Assembly (NCBI RefSeq): GCF_019510245.1
Contig: NZ_JAEKKT010000119.1
Coordinates: 62,001-126,000, forward strand
DNA from: Streptomyces sp.
GTDB lineage: Bacteria > Actinomycetota > Actinomycetes > Streptomycetales > Streptomycetaceae
Reading direction: 5' to 3'
Length of the DNA stretch: 64,000 bases
Shown: positions 42,178 to 52,377 of the stretch, piece by piece
Numbering within the stretch: the stretch's first letter is position 1
How the letters are laid out: each line of letters begins with the position of its first letter
The notes under the pieces: generated by a model
What the model saw: the letters and a program-made list of their open reading frames with translations, nothing else
What the model was told of the DNA's origin: nothing
Database searches by the model: none
Translations under genes and position numbers: made by a program

Positions 42178-43310
42178 CGCTCGATCAGCAGGCGGCAGGC
42201 CTCCGCACCCCCAGTACCGCAACAAGAGGAGAAACTGTGCCCACTGTGCCCCCGGCCTCGAAGGGCGCTCGAGAGACCGCAGTGGACGTGACCGCGCTCC
42301 TGGAGCGCGGCCGGACCCTTGCCACACCGGTACTGCGGGCGGCCGTCGACCGCCTGGCCTCCCCCATGGACACCGTGGCCGCCTACCACTTCGGCTGGAT
42401 CGACGCCGAGGGCAACCCCGCCGACGGCGACGGCGGCAAGGCCGTACGCCCCGCGCTCGCCGTGCTCTCCGCCGAGGTCACCGGCGCCGCGCCCGAGGTC
42501 GGCATCCCCGGCGCCGTCGCCGTCGAGCTCGTCCACAACTTCTCCCTGCTGCACGACGACCTGATGGACGGCGACGAACAGCGCCGGCACCGCGACACCG
42601 TCTGGAAGGTGCACGGTCCCGCCCAGGCCATCCTGGTCGGCGACGCCCTGTTCGCCCTCGCCAACGAGGTGCTGCTCGAACTCGGCACCGTCGAGGCCGG
42701 CCGCGCCACCCGCCGGATCACCACCGCCACCCGCGCCCTGATCGACGGCCAGGCCCAGGACATCTCCTACGAGCACCGCGACCGGGTCAGTGTCGAGGAG
42801 TGCCTGGAGATGGAGGGCAACAAGACCGGCGCGCTGCTCGCCGCCTCCAGCTCCATCGGCGCGGTGCTCGGCGGCGCCGACGACCGCACGGCCGACACTC
42901 TGGAGAAGTACGGCTACCACCTCGGCCTCGCCTTCCAGGCCGTCGACGACCTGCTCGGCATCTGGGGCGACCCGGAGTCCACCGGCAAGCAGACCTGGAG
43001 CGACCTGCGCCAGCGCAAGAAGTCCCTGCCGGTCGTCGCTGCGCTCGCCGCGGGCGGGCCCGCCTCCGAGCGGCTCGGCGAGATCCTCGCCGCCGACGCC
43101 AAGAGCAGCGACTTCGAGAACTTCTCCGAGGAGGAGTTCGCCGCCCGCGCCGCCCTCATCGAGGAGGCCGGCGGCCGCGAGTGGACCGCCGAAGAGGCGC
43201 GTCGTCAGCACACCATCGCCATCGAGGCCCTGCACGCCGTCGACATGCCCGACCGGGTACGGGCACAGTTCACGGCGCTCGCGGACTTCGTCGTCGTACG
43301 AAAGAGATGA
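42174..43310 (+). CDS. Polyprenyl diphosphate synthase (farnesyl diphosphate synthase of the hopanoid cluster)
   Basis: 378 residues. First Asp-rich motif LLHDDLMDGDEQRRHRDTVW with DDxxxD spacing; second in AFQAVDDLLGIWGDPE; GKAVRPAL and GNKTGALLAASS are the other isoprenyl synthase blocks. The residues before the first motif (VHNFSLL) have no bulky aromatic pair at the usual short-chain stop position, so product length is not certain; farnesyl diphosphate is expected from the pathway. Two starts compete: GTG 42174 (GAGGAGG upstream, GTGA overlap) and GTG 42237 (GAGGAGAAACT upstream). I took the first. Confidence 0.88.
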   Translation: MTLDQQAAGLRTPSTATRGETVPTVPPASKGARETAVDVTALLERGRTLATPVLRAAVDRLASPMDTVAAYHFGWIDAEGNPADGDGGKAVRPALAVLSAEVTGAAPEVGIPGAVAVELVHNFSLLHDDLMDGDEQRRHRDTVWKVHGPAQAILVGDALFALANEVLLELGTVEAGRATRRITTATRALIDGQAQDISYEHRDRVSVEECLEMEGNKTGALLAASSSIGAVLGGADDRTADTLEKYGYHLGLAFQAVDDLLGIWGDPESTGKQTWSDLRQRKKSLPVVAALAAGGPASERLGEILAADAKSSDFENFSEEEFAARAALIEEAGGREWTAEEARRQHTIAIEALHAVDMPDRVRAQFTALADFVVVRKR

Positions 43311-43427
43311 TCATTATTGGTCGAACAGTCCTCGCGTAGTCGCCGGCCGGCGCGAACGCGCAACCAGTACCGGCCGACGGCGGACCCACAGCAGAACGAT
43401 TTCGCACGACTGCACGAAGGGGAAGCC

Positions 43428-45419
43428 ATGACAGCGACGACCGACGGAAGCACCGGGGCCACCCTGCCGCCCCGGGCCGACTCGGCCAGCACCGAACTCA
43501 CCACCCCCGTGGCGGCCGGGGTACAAGAAGCCGCCGAACGCGCTGTCCGGCGTGCCACCGACCATCTGCTCGCCCAGCAGGACGCCCAGGGCTGGTGGAA
43601 GGGCGACCTGGAGACCAACGTCACCATGGACGCCGAGGACCTGTTGCTCCGTCAGTTCCTGGGCATCCGCGACGAGTCCACGACCGCCGCCGCCGCCCTC
43701 TTCATCCGGGGCGAACAGCGCGAGGACGGCACTTGGGCCACCTTCTACGGCGGCCCCGGCGAACTCTCCACCACCATCGAGGCCTACGTCGCCCTGCGGC
43801 TGGCCGGGGACGCGCCGGACGCGCCGCACATGGCGAAGGCCTCGGCCTGGATCCGCGAGCGCGGCGGGATCGCCGCCGCCCGGGTCTTCACCAGGATCTG
43901 GCTGGCGCTGTTCGGCTGGTGGAAGTGGGAGGACCTGCCCGAACTCCCACCGGAACTCCTGTACTTCCCCAAGTGGTTCCCGCTCAGCATCTACAACTTC
44001 GGCCAGTGGGCCCGGCAGACCATCGTGCCGCTCACGGTGGTCTCGGCCAAGCGCCCGGTGCGCCCGGCCCCCTTCCCGCTGGACGAGCTCCACACCGACC
44101 CGGCCAACCCCAACCCGCCGCAGCCCCTCGCCCCGGTGGTGAGTTGGGAGGGCGTCTTCCAGCGGCTCGACAAGGTTGTCCGCGGCTACCGCAGGGTCGC
44201 GCTGGGACGGCTGCGCGGCTCCGCGCTGAAGTCCGCCGCCCGCTGGATCGTCGAGCGCCAGGAGAACGACGGCGCCTGGGGCGGCATCCAGCCCCCGGCC
44301 GTCTACTCGGTGATCGCGCTGTACCTGCTCGGGTACGACCTCGAACACCCCGTGATGCGCGCGGGGTTGGAATCGCTGGATCGTTACGCCGTGTGGCGCG
44401 AGGACGGCGCCCGGATGATCGAGGCCTGTCAGTCCCCGGTGTGGGACACCTGCCTGGCCACCATCGCCCTCGCCGACGCCGGAGTGCCCGCCGACCATCC
44501 GCAGCTCGTCAAGGCCGCCGACTGGATGCTCGGCGAGCAGATCGTCCGCCCCGGCGACTGGGCGGTGAAGCGGCCCCAGCTCCCGCCGGGCGGCTGGGCG
44601 TTCGAGTTCCACAACGACAACTACCCCGACATCGACGACACCGCCGAGGTGGTCCTCGCGCTGCGCCGGGTCAGGCACCACGACCCCGAGCGGCTGGAGA
44701 AGGCGATCGGGCGCGGGGTGCGCTGGAACCTCGGCATGCAGTCGAAGAACGGCGCCTGGGGCGCCTTCGACGTCGACAACACCAGCCCGTTCCCCAACCG
44801 GCTGCCGTTCTGCGACTTCGGCGAGGTCATCGACCCGCCGTCGGCCGACGTCACCGCGCACGTCGTGGAGATGCTCGCCTTCGAGGGCATGTCCCACGAT
44901 CCGCGCACCCGGCGCGGCATCGAGTGGCTGCTCGCCGAACAGGAGCCCAACGGTTCGTGGTTCGGCCGCTGGGGCGTGAACTACGTGTACGGCACCGGGT
45001 CAGTGGTGCCCGCGCTCACGGCCGCCGGCCTGCCCGCCTCGCACCCGGCGATCCGGCGTGCGGTCACCTGGCTGGAGCAGGTCCAGAACGAGGACGGCGG
45101 CTGGGGTGAGGACCTGCGCTCCTACAAGTACGCCGGCGAATGGAGCGGGCGCGGTGCCTCCACCGCCTCCCAGACGGCGTGGGCGCTGATGGCGCTGCTC
45201 GCGGCGGGGGAGAAGGACACCAAGGCCGTCGAGCGGGGCGTCCGGTGGCTCGCTGAGACCCAGCGCGAGGACGGCTCCTGGGACGAGCCCTACTTCACCG
45301 GTACCGGCTTCCCCTGGGACTTCTCCATCAACTACCACCTCTACCGGCAGGTCTTCCCGCTCACCGCGCTCGGCCGCTACGTGCACGGCGAGCCCACCCC
45401 CGAGGCAGAGGGGGACTGA
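43428..45419 (+). CDS. shc: Squalene-hopene cyclase
   Basis: 663 residues. It cyclises squalene to hopene/diplopterol at the membrane. The acid motif D-I-D-D at 401-404 (PDIDDTAEVVLAL) protonates squalene. QW repeats (QxxxGxW) are visible as QDAQGWWKG, QREDGTWATF, QENDGAWGG, QSKNGAWGAF, QEPNGSWFGRWG, QNEDGGWGEDL and QREDGSWDEP, which brace the two alpha-barrels. The end FPWDFSINYHLYRQVFPLTALGRY is diagnostic. GAAGGGGAAG precedes the ATG. The 117-base gap before it is the largest between enzyme genes of the cluster apart from small ORFs. From memory SCO6764. Confidence 0.96.
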   Translation: MTATTDGSTGATLPPRADSASTELTTPVAAGVQEAAERAVRRATDHLLAQQDAQGWWKGDLETNVTMDAEDLLLRQFLGIRDESTTAAAALFIRGEQREDGTWATFYGGPGELSTTIEAYVALRLAGDAPDAPHMAKASAWIRERGGIAAARVFTRIWLALFGWWKWEDLPELPPELLYFPKWFPLSIYNFGQWARQTIVPLTVVSAKRPVRPAPFPLDELHTDPANPNPPQPLAPVVSWEGVFQRLDKVVRGYRRVALGRLRGSALKSAARWIVERQENDGAWGGIQPPAVYSVIALYLLGYDLEHPVMRAGLESLDRYAVWREDGARMIEACQSPVWDTCLATIALADAGVPADHPQLVKAADWMLGEQIVRPGDWAVKRPQLPPGGWAFEFHNDNYPDIDDTAEVVLALRRVRHHDPERLEKAIGRGVRWNLGMQSKNGAWGAFDVDNTSPFPNRLPFCDFGEVIDPPSADVTAHVVEMLAFEGMSHDPRTRRGIEWLLAEQEPNGSWFGRWGVNYVYGTGSVVPALTAAGLPASHPAIRRAVTWLEQVQNEDGGWGEDLRSYKYAGEWSGRGASTASQTAWALMALLAAGEKDTKAVERGVRWLAETQREDGSWDEPYFTGTGFPWDFSINYHLYRQVFPLTALGRYVHGEPTPEAEGD

Positions 45420-46060
45420 TGAGCGCCACGCCCGCGCCGGCCCCGCTGCTGATCGCCTGCGCACTCGGCATCGAGCACCTCGCCCTGCGCGCCGGCGAAC
45501 GGGGCGGCTCGGGCGGGCCGGTCACCGTGCTGCGCACCGGCATGGGCCCCAGGGCGGCGGAACGGTCCGTCACCCGGGTCCTGGCCGACCCCGCGCTGGC
45601 CGGTGCCGCTGTCCTGGCGACGGGCTTCTGCGCGGGACTCGCCCCCGGCATGCACCCCGGCGACCTGGTCGTCGCCGAGGAGACCCGGGACCCCCGCGGC
45701 AGCGTCCCGTGCGTGGGCACCGAACTCCTCGTGAAGGAACTCGTACGGACCCTGCCCGGCCGCACGGTCCACACCGGACCCGTCACCGGCTCCGATCACG
45801 TCGTCCGCGGTCACGAGCGATCGGATCTGCTCGCGACCGGCGCAATCGCGGTCGACATGGAATCGGCGGCCACGCTTCTGAGCGCCGTGCACGCGGGCGA
45901 GCGCCCGGTTGCGGCCGTCAGGGTGGTCGTGGACGCTCCTGAACATGAACTCGTCCGGATCGGCACGGTACGCGGTGGAATATCTGCTTTCCGCGTTCTT
46001 CGATCCGTTCTTCCAGCTTTCTTCGAATGGCACCGTTCTTTGCTGCTCCCCCGGAGGTGA
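45419..46060 (+). CDS. hpnG: Adenosyl hopane nucleosidase/phosphorylase HpnG
   Basis: 213 residues of the purine nucleoside phosphorylase-like fold. HpnG removes adenine from adenosylhopane, giving ribosylhopane or its phosphate. Seen: LRTGMGPRAAERSV (about 38-51), LATGFCAGLAPGMHPGDLVVAEETRD, and IAVDMESAATLLSA near 147, where Asp/Met/Glu contact ribose. Start overlaps the shc stop (TGATG) and the gene ends five bases before hpnH. It acts directly after HpnH in side-chain extension. Confidence 0.9.
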   Translation: MSATPAPAPLLIACALGIEHLALRAGERGGSGGPVTVLRTGMGPRAAERSVTRVLADPALAGAAVLATGFCAGLAPGMHPGDLVVAEETRDPRGSVPCVGTELLVKELVRTLPGRTVHTGPVTGSDHVVRGHERSDLLATGAIAVDMESAATLLSAVHAGERPVAAVRVVVDAPEHELVRIGTVRGGISAFRVLRSVLPAFFEWHRSLLLPRR

Positions 46061-46065
46061 GCCAG

Positions 46066-47088
46066 ATGGCCATGCCGCTGCGTCAGTCGATCAAGGTCGC
46101 TACTTACTTGGCTGAACAGAAGCTCCGCAAGCGGGACAAGTTCCCGTTGATCGTGGAGCTGGAACCCCTCTTCGCGTGCAACCTGAAATGTGAGGGCTGT
46201 GGCAAGATCCAGCACCCGGCGGGGGTGTTGAAGCAGCGCATGCCGGTCGCGCAGGCGGTCGGGGCGGTGCTGGAGTCCGGTGCGCCGATGGTGTCCATCG
46301 CGGGCGGCGAACCCCTGATGCATCCTCAGATCGACGAGATCGTGCGGCAGCTGGTGGCGAAGCGGAAGTACGTCTTCCTGTGCACCAACGCGATGCTGCT
46401 GCGCAAGAAGATGGACAAGTTCACGCCCTCGCCCTACTTCGCCTTCGCGGTGCACATCGACGGGCTGCGCGAGCGGCACGACGAGTCCGTTGCGAAGGAA
46501 GGCGTGTTCGACGAGGCGGTGGAGGCCATCAAGGAGGCCAAGCGGCGCGGCTTCCGGGTGACCACCAACTCGACCTTCTTCAACACGGACACCCCGCAGA
46601 CCATCATCGAGGTGCTCAACTTCCTCAACGACGACCTCAAGGTCGACGAGATGATGATCTCGCCCGCCTACGCCTACGAGAAGGCCCCCGACCAGGAGCA
46701 CTTCCTCGGCGTGGAGCAGACCCGCGAGCTCTTCAAGAAGGCCTTCGCGGGCGGCAACCGCAAGAAGTGGCGGCTCAACCACTCCCCGCTCTTCCTGGAC
46801 TTCCTGGAGGGCAAGGTCGACTTCCCGTGCACGGCCTGGGCGATCCCGAACTACTCGCTCTTCGGCTGGCAGCGCCCCTGCTACCTGATGAGCGACGGGT
46901 ACGTGCCGACGTACCGCGAACTCATCGAGAAGACCGACTGGGACAAGTACGGCCGCGGCAAGGACCCGCGCTGCGCCAACTGCATGGCCCACTGCGGCTA
47001 CGAGCCCACCGCCGTCCTCGCCACCATGGGATCGCTCAAGGAGTCGCTGCGCGCCATGCGCGAGACGGTCTCCGGGAACCGGGAGTGA
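46066..47088 (+). CDS. hpnH: Adenosyl hopane synthase HpnH (radical SAM)
   Basis: 340 residues. It attaches 5'-deoxyadenosine to diploptene, the first C35 extension step. The radical SAM cysteines lie at 38, 42 and 45 in CNLKCEGC, with [11 protein letters not shown] as the SAM-binding GGE motif. Four further Cys near the C-terminus ([16 protein letters not shown]) resemble a SPASM-like auxiliary region. ATG 46066 has an ideal GGAGGTGA seven bases upstream. HpnH with HpnG and HpnO predicts aminobacteriohopanetriol formation. From memory SCO6766. Confidence 0.94.
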   Translation: MAMPLRQSIKVATYLAEQKLRKRDKFPLIVELEPLFACNLKCEGCGKIQHPAGVLKQRMPVAQAVGAVLESGAPMVSIAGGEPLMHPQIDEIVRQLVAKRKYVFLCTNAMLLRKKMDKFTPSPYFAFAVHIDGLRERHDESVAKEGVFDEAVEAIKEAKRRGFRVTTNSTFFNTDTPQTIIEVLNFLNDDLKVDEMMISPAYAYEKAPDQEHFLGVEQTRELFKKAFAGGNRKKWRLNHSPLFLDFLEGKVDFPCTAWAIPNYSLFGWQRPCYLMSDGYVPTYRELIEKTDWDKYGRGKDPRCANCMAHCGYEPTAVLATMGSLKESLRAMRETVSGNRE

Positions 47089-47092
47089 CGGC

Positions 47093-48250
47093 ATGACCGC
47101 AATCCCCCTGGGCCTCCCCGAGGTCCCGGCGCGGCCGATCGCCGAACGGCGGGTCTCGCGGCAGATCCACGTCGGGCCGGTCGCCGTCGGCGGTGGCGCC
47201 CCGGTGTCGGTGCAGTCGATGACCACGACCCGCACCTCCGACATCGGCGCCACCCTCCAGCAGATCGCCGAACTCACCGCGTCCGGCTGCCAGATCGTCC
47301 GCGTCGCCTGCCCCACGCAGGACGACGCGGACGCCCTGGCGACGATCGCGCGGAAGTCGCAGATCCCGGTGATCGCGGACATCCACTTTCAGCCGAAGTA
47401 CGTCTTCGCGGCCATCGAGGCCGGGTGCGCCGCGGTCCGGGTGAACCCCGGCAACATCAAGAAGTTCGACGACCAGGTACGGGAGATCGCGCGGGCCGCC
47501 AAGGACCACGGGACCCCGATCCGCATCGGCGTCAACGCGGGCTCGCTCGACCGCCGGCTCCTCGAGAAGCACGGCAGGGCGACCCCCGAGGCGTTGGTGG
47601 AGAGCGCTCTGTGGGAGGCCTCGCTCTTCGAGGAGCACGACTTCCGGGACATCAAGATCTCCGTCAAGCACAACGACCCGGTCGTGATGGTCGAGGCGTA
47701 CCGGCAGCTGGCCGCCCAGTGCGACTACCCGCTGCACCTCGGCGTCACCGAGGCCGGCCCGGCCTTCCAGGGCACGATCAAGTCGGCCGTCGCCTTCGGG
47801 GCGTTGCTCTCGCAGGGCATCGGTGACACGATCCGCGTCTCGCTGTCCGCCCCGCCCGCCGAGGAGGTCAAGGTCGGCATCCAGATCCTGGAGTCGCTGA
47901 ACCTCAGGCAGCGGCGCCTGGAGATCGTCTCCTGCCCGTCCTGCGGGCGCGCCCAGGTCGACGTCTACAAGCTGGCGGACGAGGTGACGGCAGGCCTGGA
48001 GGGCATGGAGGTGCCGCTGCGCGTCGCCGTCATGGGGTGCGTGGTCAACGGCCCCGGCGAGGCACGGGAGGCCGACCTCGGCGTCGCCTCCGGCAACGGC
48101 AAGGGGCAGATCTTCGTCAAGGGCGAGGTCATCAAGACCGTGCCCGAGTCGAAGATCGTGGAGACCCTCATCGAGGAAGCGATGAAGATCGCCGAGCAGA
48201 TGGAGCAGGACGGCGCCGGGTCCGGAGCACCCGCCGTCACGGTGAGCTGA
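47093..48250 (+). CDS. ispG: 4-hydroxy-3-methylbut-2-enyl diphosphate synthase
   Basis: 385 residues. IspG converts MEcPP to HMBPP in the plastid-type MEP pathway, using a [4Fe-4S] cluster. Seen: [22 protein letters not shown] at the TIM-barrel start, [12 protein letters not shown], and the cluster-binding [10 protein letters not shown] and [15 protein letters not shown] at the C-terminus. ATG 47093 lies five bases after hpnH with GGGAG in the overlap. Streptomyces usually has another ispG in the core MEP genes, so this copy appears dedicated to hopanoid supply. Confidence 0.95.
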   Translation: MTAIPLGLPEVPARPIAERRVSRQIHVGPVAVGGGAPVSVQSMTTTRTSDIGATLQQIAELTASGCQIVRVACPTQDDADALATIARKSQIPVIADIHFQPKYVFAAIEAGCAAVRVNPGNIKKFDDQVREIARAAKDHGTPIRIGVNAGSLDRRLLEKHGRATPEALVESALWEASLFEEHDFRDIKISVKHNDPVVMVEAYRQLAAQCDYPLHLGVTEAGPAFQGTIKSAVAFGALLSQGIGDTIRVSLSAPPAEEVKVGIQILESLNLRQRRLEIVSCPSCGRAQVDVYKLADEVTAGLEGMEVPLRVAVMGCVVNGPGEAREADLGVASGNGKGQIFVKGEVIKTVPESKIVETLIEEAMKIAEQMEQDGAGSGAPAVTVS

Positions 48251-48277
48251 ACAGCACGGACCGAGAGGGGGCCGAGC

Positions 48278-50299
48278 GTGACGATTCTGGAGACCATCCG
48301 GGGACCACGCGACCTGAAGGCGCTGTCCGAGGCAGAACTCGGCGAACTGTCCGAAGAAATACGCGAGTTCCTGGTGCGCGCGGTCGCCAGGACCGGCGGC
48401 CACCTCGGGCCCAACCTGGGCGTCGTGGAGCTGACCGTCGCGCTGCACCGGGTCTTCGAGTCCCCGGCCGACCGCATCCTCTGGGACACCGGCCACCAGA
48501 GCTACGTCCACAAGCTGCTGACCGGCCGTCAGGACTTCTCCAAGCTGCGCGGCAAGGGCGGCCTGTCCGGATACCCCTCGCGCGAGGAGTCCGAGCACGA
48601 CGTCATCGAGAACAGCCACGCCTCCACCGCGCTGGGCTGGGCCGACGGCCTCGCCAAGGCCCGCCAGGTGCAGGGGGAGAAGGGCCATGTCGTCGCGGTG
48701 ATCGGCGACGGCGCGCTGACCGGCGGGATGGCCTGGGAGGCGCTCAACAACATCGCGGCCGCCAAGGACCGGCCGCTGATCATCGTCGTCAACGACAACG
48801 AGCGGTCCTACGCGCCCACCATCGGCGGCCTCGCCAACCACCTCGCCACGCTGCGGACGACGGACAGCTACGAGCAGGTGCTGGCCTGGGGCAAGGACGT
48901 GCTCCTGCGCACCCCGCTCGTGGGCACCACCATCTACGAGTCCCTGCACGGCGCCAAGAAGGGCTTCAAGGACGCCTTCGCCCCGCAGGGCATGTTCGAG
49001 GACCTGGGCCTCAAGTACGTCGGCCCGATCGACGGCCACGACATCAAGGCCGTCGAGTCGGCGCTCCGGCGCGCGAAACGTTTCCACGGGCCGGTGCTCG
49101 TGCACTGCCTCACGGAGAAGGGGCGCGGCTACGAGCCCGCGCTCGCCCACGAGGAGGACCACTTCCACACCGTCGGCGTGATGGACCCGCTCACCTGCGA
49201 GCCGCTCACGCCGTCCAACGGGCCCTCCTGGACCTCGGTGTTCGGTGACGAGATCGTCCGGATCGGCGAGGAGCGGGACGACGTCGTGGCGATCACCGCG
49301 GCCATGCTGCACCCGGTCGGCCTCGGCCGGTTCGCCGAGCGCTTCCCGGACCGGGTCTGGGACGTCGGCATCGCCGAGCAGCACGCGGCGGTGTCCGCGG
49401 CGGGGCTGGCGACCGGGGGGCTGCACCCCGTCGTCGCCGTGTACGCCACGTTCCTCAATCGTGCCTTCGACCAGCTGCTGATGGACGTGGCGCTGCACCG
49501 CTGCGGGGTGACGTTCGTGCTGGACCGGGCGGGCGTCACGGGGGTCGACGGCGCCTCCCACAACGGCATGTGGGACATGTCGATCCTCCAGGTCGTCCCC
49601 GGCCTCAGGATCGCCGCCCCGCGCGACGCCGAACAGCTGCGGCTTCAGCTGCGGGAGGCGGTCGCCGTCGACGACGCGCCCACACTGGTCCGGTTCCCGA
49701 AGGAGTCGGTGGGGCCGGAGATCCCGGCGGTGGACCGGGTCGGCGGGGTGGATGTGCTCCGTCGCGCCACGGACGCGCGGGTGTTGCTGGTCGCGGTCGG
49801 TGTGATGGCGCCGGTGTGCCTCCAGGCCGCGGAGCTGCTGGCCGCCCGGGGCATCAACTCCACGGTGGTGGATCCCCGCTGGGTCAAGCCCGTGGATCCC
49901 GCGCTGCCGGTCCTGGCGGCCCAGCACGATCTGGTGGCCGTCGTCGAGGACAACAGCCGGGCGGCCGGGGTGGGCGCGGCGGTGGCGCTCGCGCTCGGTG
50001 ACGCGGAAGTGGACGTGCCGGTGCGGCGGTTCGGGATTCCGGAGCAGTTCCTGGCGCATGCGAAGCGGGGGGAGGTGCTGGCCGACATCGGGTTGACGCC
50101 GGTGGAGATCGCGGGGCGGATCGGGTCCAGTCTCGCGGTGCGGGGTGCCGACGGTGCCTACGGAAGTGCCGCGGGGGGTCGTGTGGCGGGTGCGGCGCCG
50201 TCCGGGCTGGTCGCGCCCCGCGGCGGCAGCCGCAGATCGATGCGCCCCGCGCCCCTGAGGGGCGCTGATGCCGAGGGTGTTGACAAGGAGAGGCAATGA
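48278..50299 (+). CDS. dxs: 1-deoxy-D-xylulose-5-phosphate synthase with an unusual C-terminal tail
   Basis: 673 residues. DXS joins pyruvate and glyceraldehyde 3-phosphate, the first MEP step. Thiamine diphosphate site [16 protein letters not shown] near 143-158; [15 protein letters not shown]; central [13 protein letters not shown]; transketolase C-domain [15 protein letters not shown]. Conserved sequence ends near residue 620 ([17 protein letters not shown]). The last 45-50 residues are Gly/Ala/Arg-rich and are encoded by a dispersed repeat (50190-50265), so the original stop was probably lost or overrun. GTG 48278 follows GAGAGGGGG. Stop overlaps hpnO (ATGA). Confidence 0.93.
   Translation: MTILETIRGPRDLKALSEAELGELSEEIREFLVRAVARTGGHLGPNLGVVELTVALHRVFESPADRILWDTGHQSYVHKLLTGRQDFSKLRGKGGLSGYPSREESEHDVIENSHASTALGWADGLAKARQVQGEKGHVVAVIGDGALTGGMAWEALNNIAAAKDRPLIIVVNDNERSYAPTIGGLANHLATLRTTDSYEQVLAWGKDVLLRTPLVGTTIYESLHGAKKGFKDAFAPQGMFEDLGLKYVGPIDGHDIKAVESALRRAKRFHGPVLVHCLTEKGRGYEPALAHEEDHFHTVGVMDPLTCEPLTPSNGPSWTSVFGDEIVRIGEERDDVVAITAAMLHPVGLGRFAERFPDRVWDVGIAEQHAAVSAAGLATGGLHPVVAVYATFLNRAFDQLLMDVALHRCGVTFVLDRAGVTGVDGASHNGMWDMSILQVVPGLRIAAPRDAEQLRLQLREAVAVDDAPTLVRFPKESVGPEIPAVDRVGGVDVLRRATDARVLLVAVGVMAPVCLQAAELLAARGINSTVVDPRWVKPVDPALPVLAAQHDLVAVVEDNSRAAGVGAAVALALGDAEVDVPVRRFGIPEQFLAHAKRGEVLADIGLTPVEIAGRIGSSLAVRGADGAYGSAAGGRVAGAAPSGLVAPRGGSRRSMRPAPLRGADAEGVDKERQ
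50190..50265 (-). repeat. Dispersed repeat read through by the dxs 3' end
   Basis: Contains GGGCTGGTCGCGC, a GCAGCCGCAGATCGAT segment and CCCCGCGCCCC, ending in the hairpin GCGCCCC-TGA-GGGGCGC (50249-50265). Reverse-complemented it parallels the sequence after the ABC-F gene at 22505-22550 and GGCTGGTCGCGC is shared with the 23287 copy. Confidence 0.6.
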
Positions 50300-51681
50300 G
50301 TACGGAGTTCGACCTCGGGGCGCTGCTGGCCGAGCGTGGCGGTGAGCGGTACGAGCTGCACGGCAAGTACCTGAATCACCAGCTCCCGCGCATGCTGCAC
50401 ACCATCGGCTTCGACAAGTTCTACGAGCGGGCCGAGGGCGCGCACTTCTGGGACGCGGACGGCAACGACTACCTGGACATGCTCGCCGGGTTCGGGGTGA
50501 TGGGGCTGGGCCGCCACCACCCAGTCGTCCGCAAGGCCCTGCACGACGTCCTGGACGCCCAGCTGGCCGACCTCACCCGCTTCGACTGCCAGCCGCTGCC
50601 CGGGCTGCTCGCCGAGCGGCTCCTCGCGCACAGCCCGCACCTGGACCGGGTGTTCTTCGGCAACAGCGGCACCGAGTCGGTGGAGACGGCCCTGAAGTTC
50701 GCCCGCTTCGCCACCGGCAGACCGCGCGTCCTCTATTGCGATCACGCCTTCCACGGCCTGACCACCGGCTCGCTGTCGGTCAACGGCGAGGACGGCTTCC
50801 GGGACGGCTTCGCCCCGCTGCTGCCCGACACCGCCGTCCCCCTCGGCGATCTCGACGCGCTCGCCTGCGAGCTGAAGAAGGGCGACGTGGCCGCCCTGAT
50901 CGTCGAGCCGATCCAGGGCAAGGGCGTGCACGAGGCCCCGCCCGGCTATCTGCGCGCCGCACAGGAGCTGCTGCACAGGCACAAGGCACTGCTGATCGCC
51001 GACGAGGTGCAGACCGGCCTCGGCCGTACCGGCGACTTCTACGCCTACCAGCACGAGGACGGCGTCGAGCCGGACCTGGTGTGCGTGGCGAAGGCGCTCT
51101 CCGGCGGGTACGTCCCGGTCGGCGCCACCCTCGGCAAGGACTGGATCTTCAAGAAGGTCTACTCCTCCATGGACCGCGTCCTGGTCCACTCGGCCAGCTT
51201 CGGCGCCAACGCCCAGGCCATGGCCGCCGGGCTCGCCGTGCTGTCCGTCATGGAGAACGAACAGACCGTCGCCCATTCCCGCGCCGTGGGGGAGCAGCTC
51301 AAGTCCCGGCTCGCCGCGCTCACCGACAAGTACGAGCTGCTCGCCGAGGTCCGCGGCCGGGGCCTGATGATCGGCATCGAGTTCGGACGGCCCAGCTCGC
51401 TGAAGCTGCGCAGCCGCTGGACCATGCTGCAGGCCGCCCGCAAGGGCCTGTTCGCCCAGATGGTCGTCGTACCGCTGCTGCAACGGCACCGGATCCTCAC
51501 CCAGGTGTCCGGCGACCACCTGGAGGTGATCAAGCTCATCCCGCCGCTGACCGTCGACGAGTCGGACGTGGACCGGTTCGTGGACGCCTTCACGGACGTC
51601 ATGGACGACGCCCACAGCGGCGGCGGCCTGATGTGGGACTTCGGCAAGACGCTGATCAAGCAGGCGGTGGCCAACCGCTAG
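50296..51681 (+). CDS. hpnO: Class III aminotransferase HpnO
   Basis: 461 residues, PLP-dependent. HpnO aminates the ribosylhopane-derived aldehyde to 35-aminobacteriohopanetriol. Seen: [43 protein letters not shown] (phosphate pocket), [14 protein letters not shown] with the cofactor Asp, and the Schiff-base Lys 266 in [13 protein letters not shown]. Start ATG overlaps the dxs stop; the gene ends 72 bases before the regulator, within which the operators lie. Its position as last enzyme of the cluster fits the final modification step. Confidence 0.92.
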   Translation: MSTEFDLGALLAERGGERYELHGKYLNHQLPRMLHTIGFDKFYERAEGAHFWDADGNDYLDMLAGFGVMGLGRHHPVVRKALHDVLDAQLADLTRFDCQPLPGLLAERLLAHSPHLDRVFFGNSGTESVETALKFARFATGRPRVLYCDHAFHGLTTGSLSVNGEDGFRDGFAPLLPDTAVPLGDLDALACELKKGDVAALIVEPIQGKGVHEAPPGYLRAAQELLHRHKALLIADEVQTGLGRTGDFYAYQHEDGVEPDLVCVAKALSGGYVPVGATLGKDWIFKKVYSSMDRVLVHSASFGANAQAMAAGLAVLSVMENEQTVAHSRAVGEQLKSRLAALTDKYELLAEVRGRGLMIGIEFGRPSSLKLRSRWTMLQAARKGLFAQMVVVPLLQRHRILTQVSGDHLEVIKLIPPLTVDESDVDRFVDAFTDVMDDAHSGGGLMWDFGKTLIKQAVANR

Positions 51682-51685
51682 CCTT

Positions 51686-51733
51686 TTGCCTCTGATCTTT
51701 GCCTCTGAGGCAAGAAAATTGCCTCGGAGGCAA
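51686..51733 (+). promoter_or_regulatory. Operator cluster TTGCCTC-N-GAGGCAA
   Basis: Two perfect inverted repeats, TTGCCTCTGAGGCAA (51699-51713) and TTGCCTCGGAGGCAA (51719-51733), centred 20 bases apart, plus a half-site TTGCCTC (51686-51692). They lie between hpnO and the XRE-cupin gene, 20 bases before its ATG, where a promoter should be. Confidence 0.8.
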
Positions 51734-51753
51734 AGCTGCGGCTGAATGGAGGC

Positions 51754-52377
51754 ATGAACTCCTCCGACAACGGGCGGGCGGGCGGGCCGGCCGACGGGCT
51801 GCCCGTCGTCGCCCCGCAGCTGCGCTCCCTGCGCCGCCGCGCAGGCCTCACCCTGGAGGCCGCCGCCCGCGACGCCGGGCTGTCGCCCGCGCACCTGTCC
51901 CGGCTGGAGACCGGTCAGCGGCAGCCCTCGTTGCCGATGCTGCTCGCGCTCGCGCGTGTCTACGGTACGACGGTATCGGATCTGCTGGGGGAGACGGTCG
52001 CCGACCGGGACGCGATCGTGCGTGCCGGCGACATGGAACCGACCCGCGCCGGCGGCTGGACCTACTGGCAGGCCGGGGCGTCCGGCCGGGGGATGCAGGC
52101 GCTGCGCGTCCGGGTGCCGCACGGCACCCAGGGCGACATCGTGCGGGTGCACCCCGGCGAGGAGTGGCTGCACGTCGTGCGCGGCCGGCTCCGGCTGCGC
52201 CTCGGTGACACCACCCATGTGCTCGCGCCCGGTGACAGCGCGCACTTCGACTCGCTGACCCCGCACCGGCTCGCCGCCGAGGACCAGGACGGGGTCGAGC
52301 TCCTGTTCGTCCACACCCTGCTGCAGAGTCCCACGGCCGCGCTGTGCCTGGGACCGATCACTGGAGAGCTGCCGTGA
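51754..52377 (+). CDS. XRE-family regulator with C-terminal cupin
   Basis: 207 residues. Helix-turn-helix at about 22-78 (LRSLRRRAGLTLEAAARDAG, LSPAHLSRLETGQRQPSLPMLLALA), cupin barrel at about 120-190 (VRVHPGEEWLHVVRGRLRLRLGD, APGDSAHFDSLTPHRL) with His/Glu positions that could hold a ligand or metal. This architecture senses small molecules. GGAGG precedes ATG 51754. The palindromes directly upstream imply autoregulation, and control of the hopanoid cluster or of the small membrane protein downstream (GTGA overlap) is possible. From memory it parallels SCO6770. Confidence 0.88.
   Translation: MNSSDNGRAGGPADGLPVVAPQLRSLRRRAGLTLEAAARDAGLSPAHLSRLETGQRQPSLPMLLALARVYGTTVSDLLGETVADRDAIVRAGDMEPTRAGGWTYWQAGASGRGMQALRVRVPHGTQGDIVRVHPGEEWLHVVRGRLRLRLGDTTHVLAPGDSAHFDSLTPHRLAAEDQDGVELLFVHTLLQSPTAALCLGPITGELP

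Noticed and set aside
47036..50296. Minus-strand ORF of 1086 codons opposite ispG and dxs
   Set aside because: Low-complexity Arg/Gly/Asp/Val shadow of two well-identified genes.
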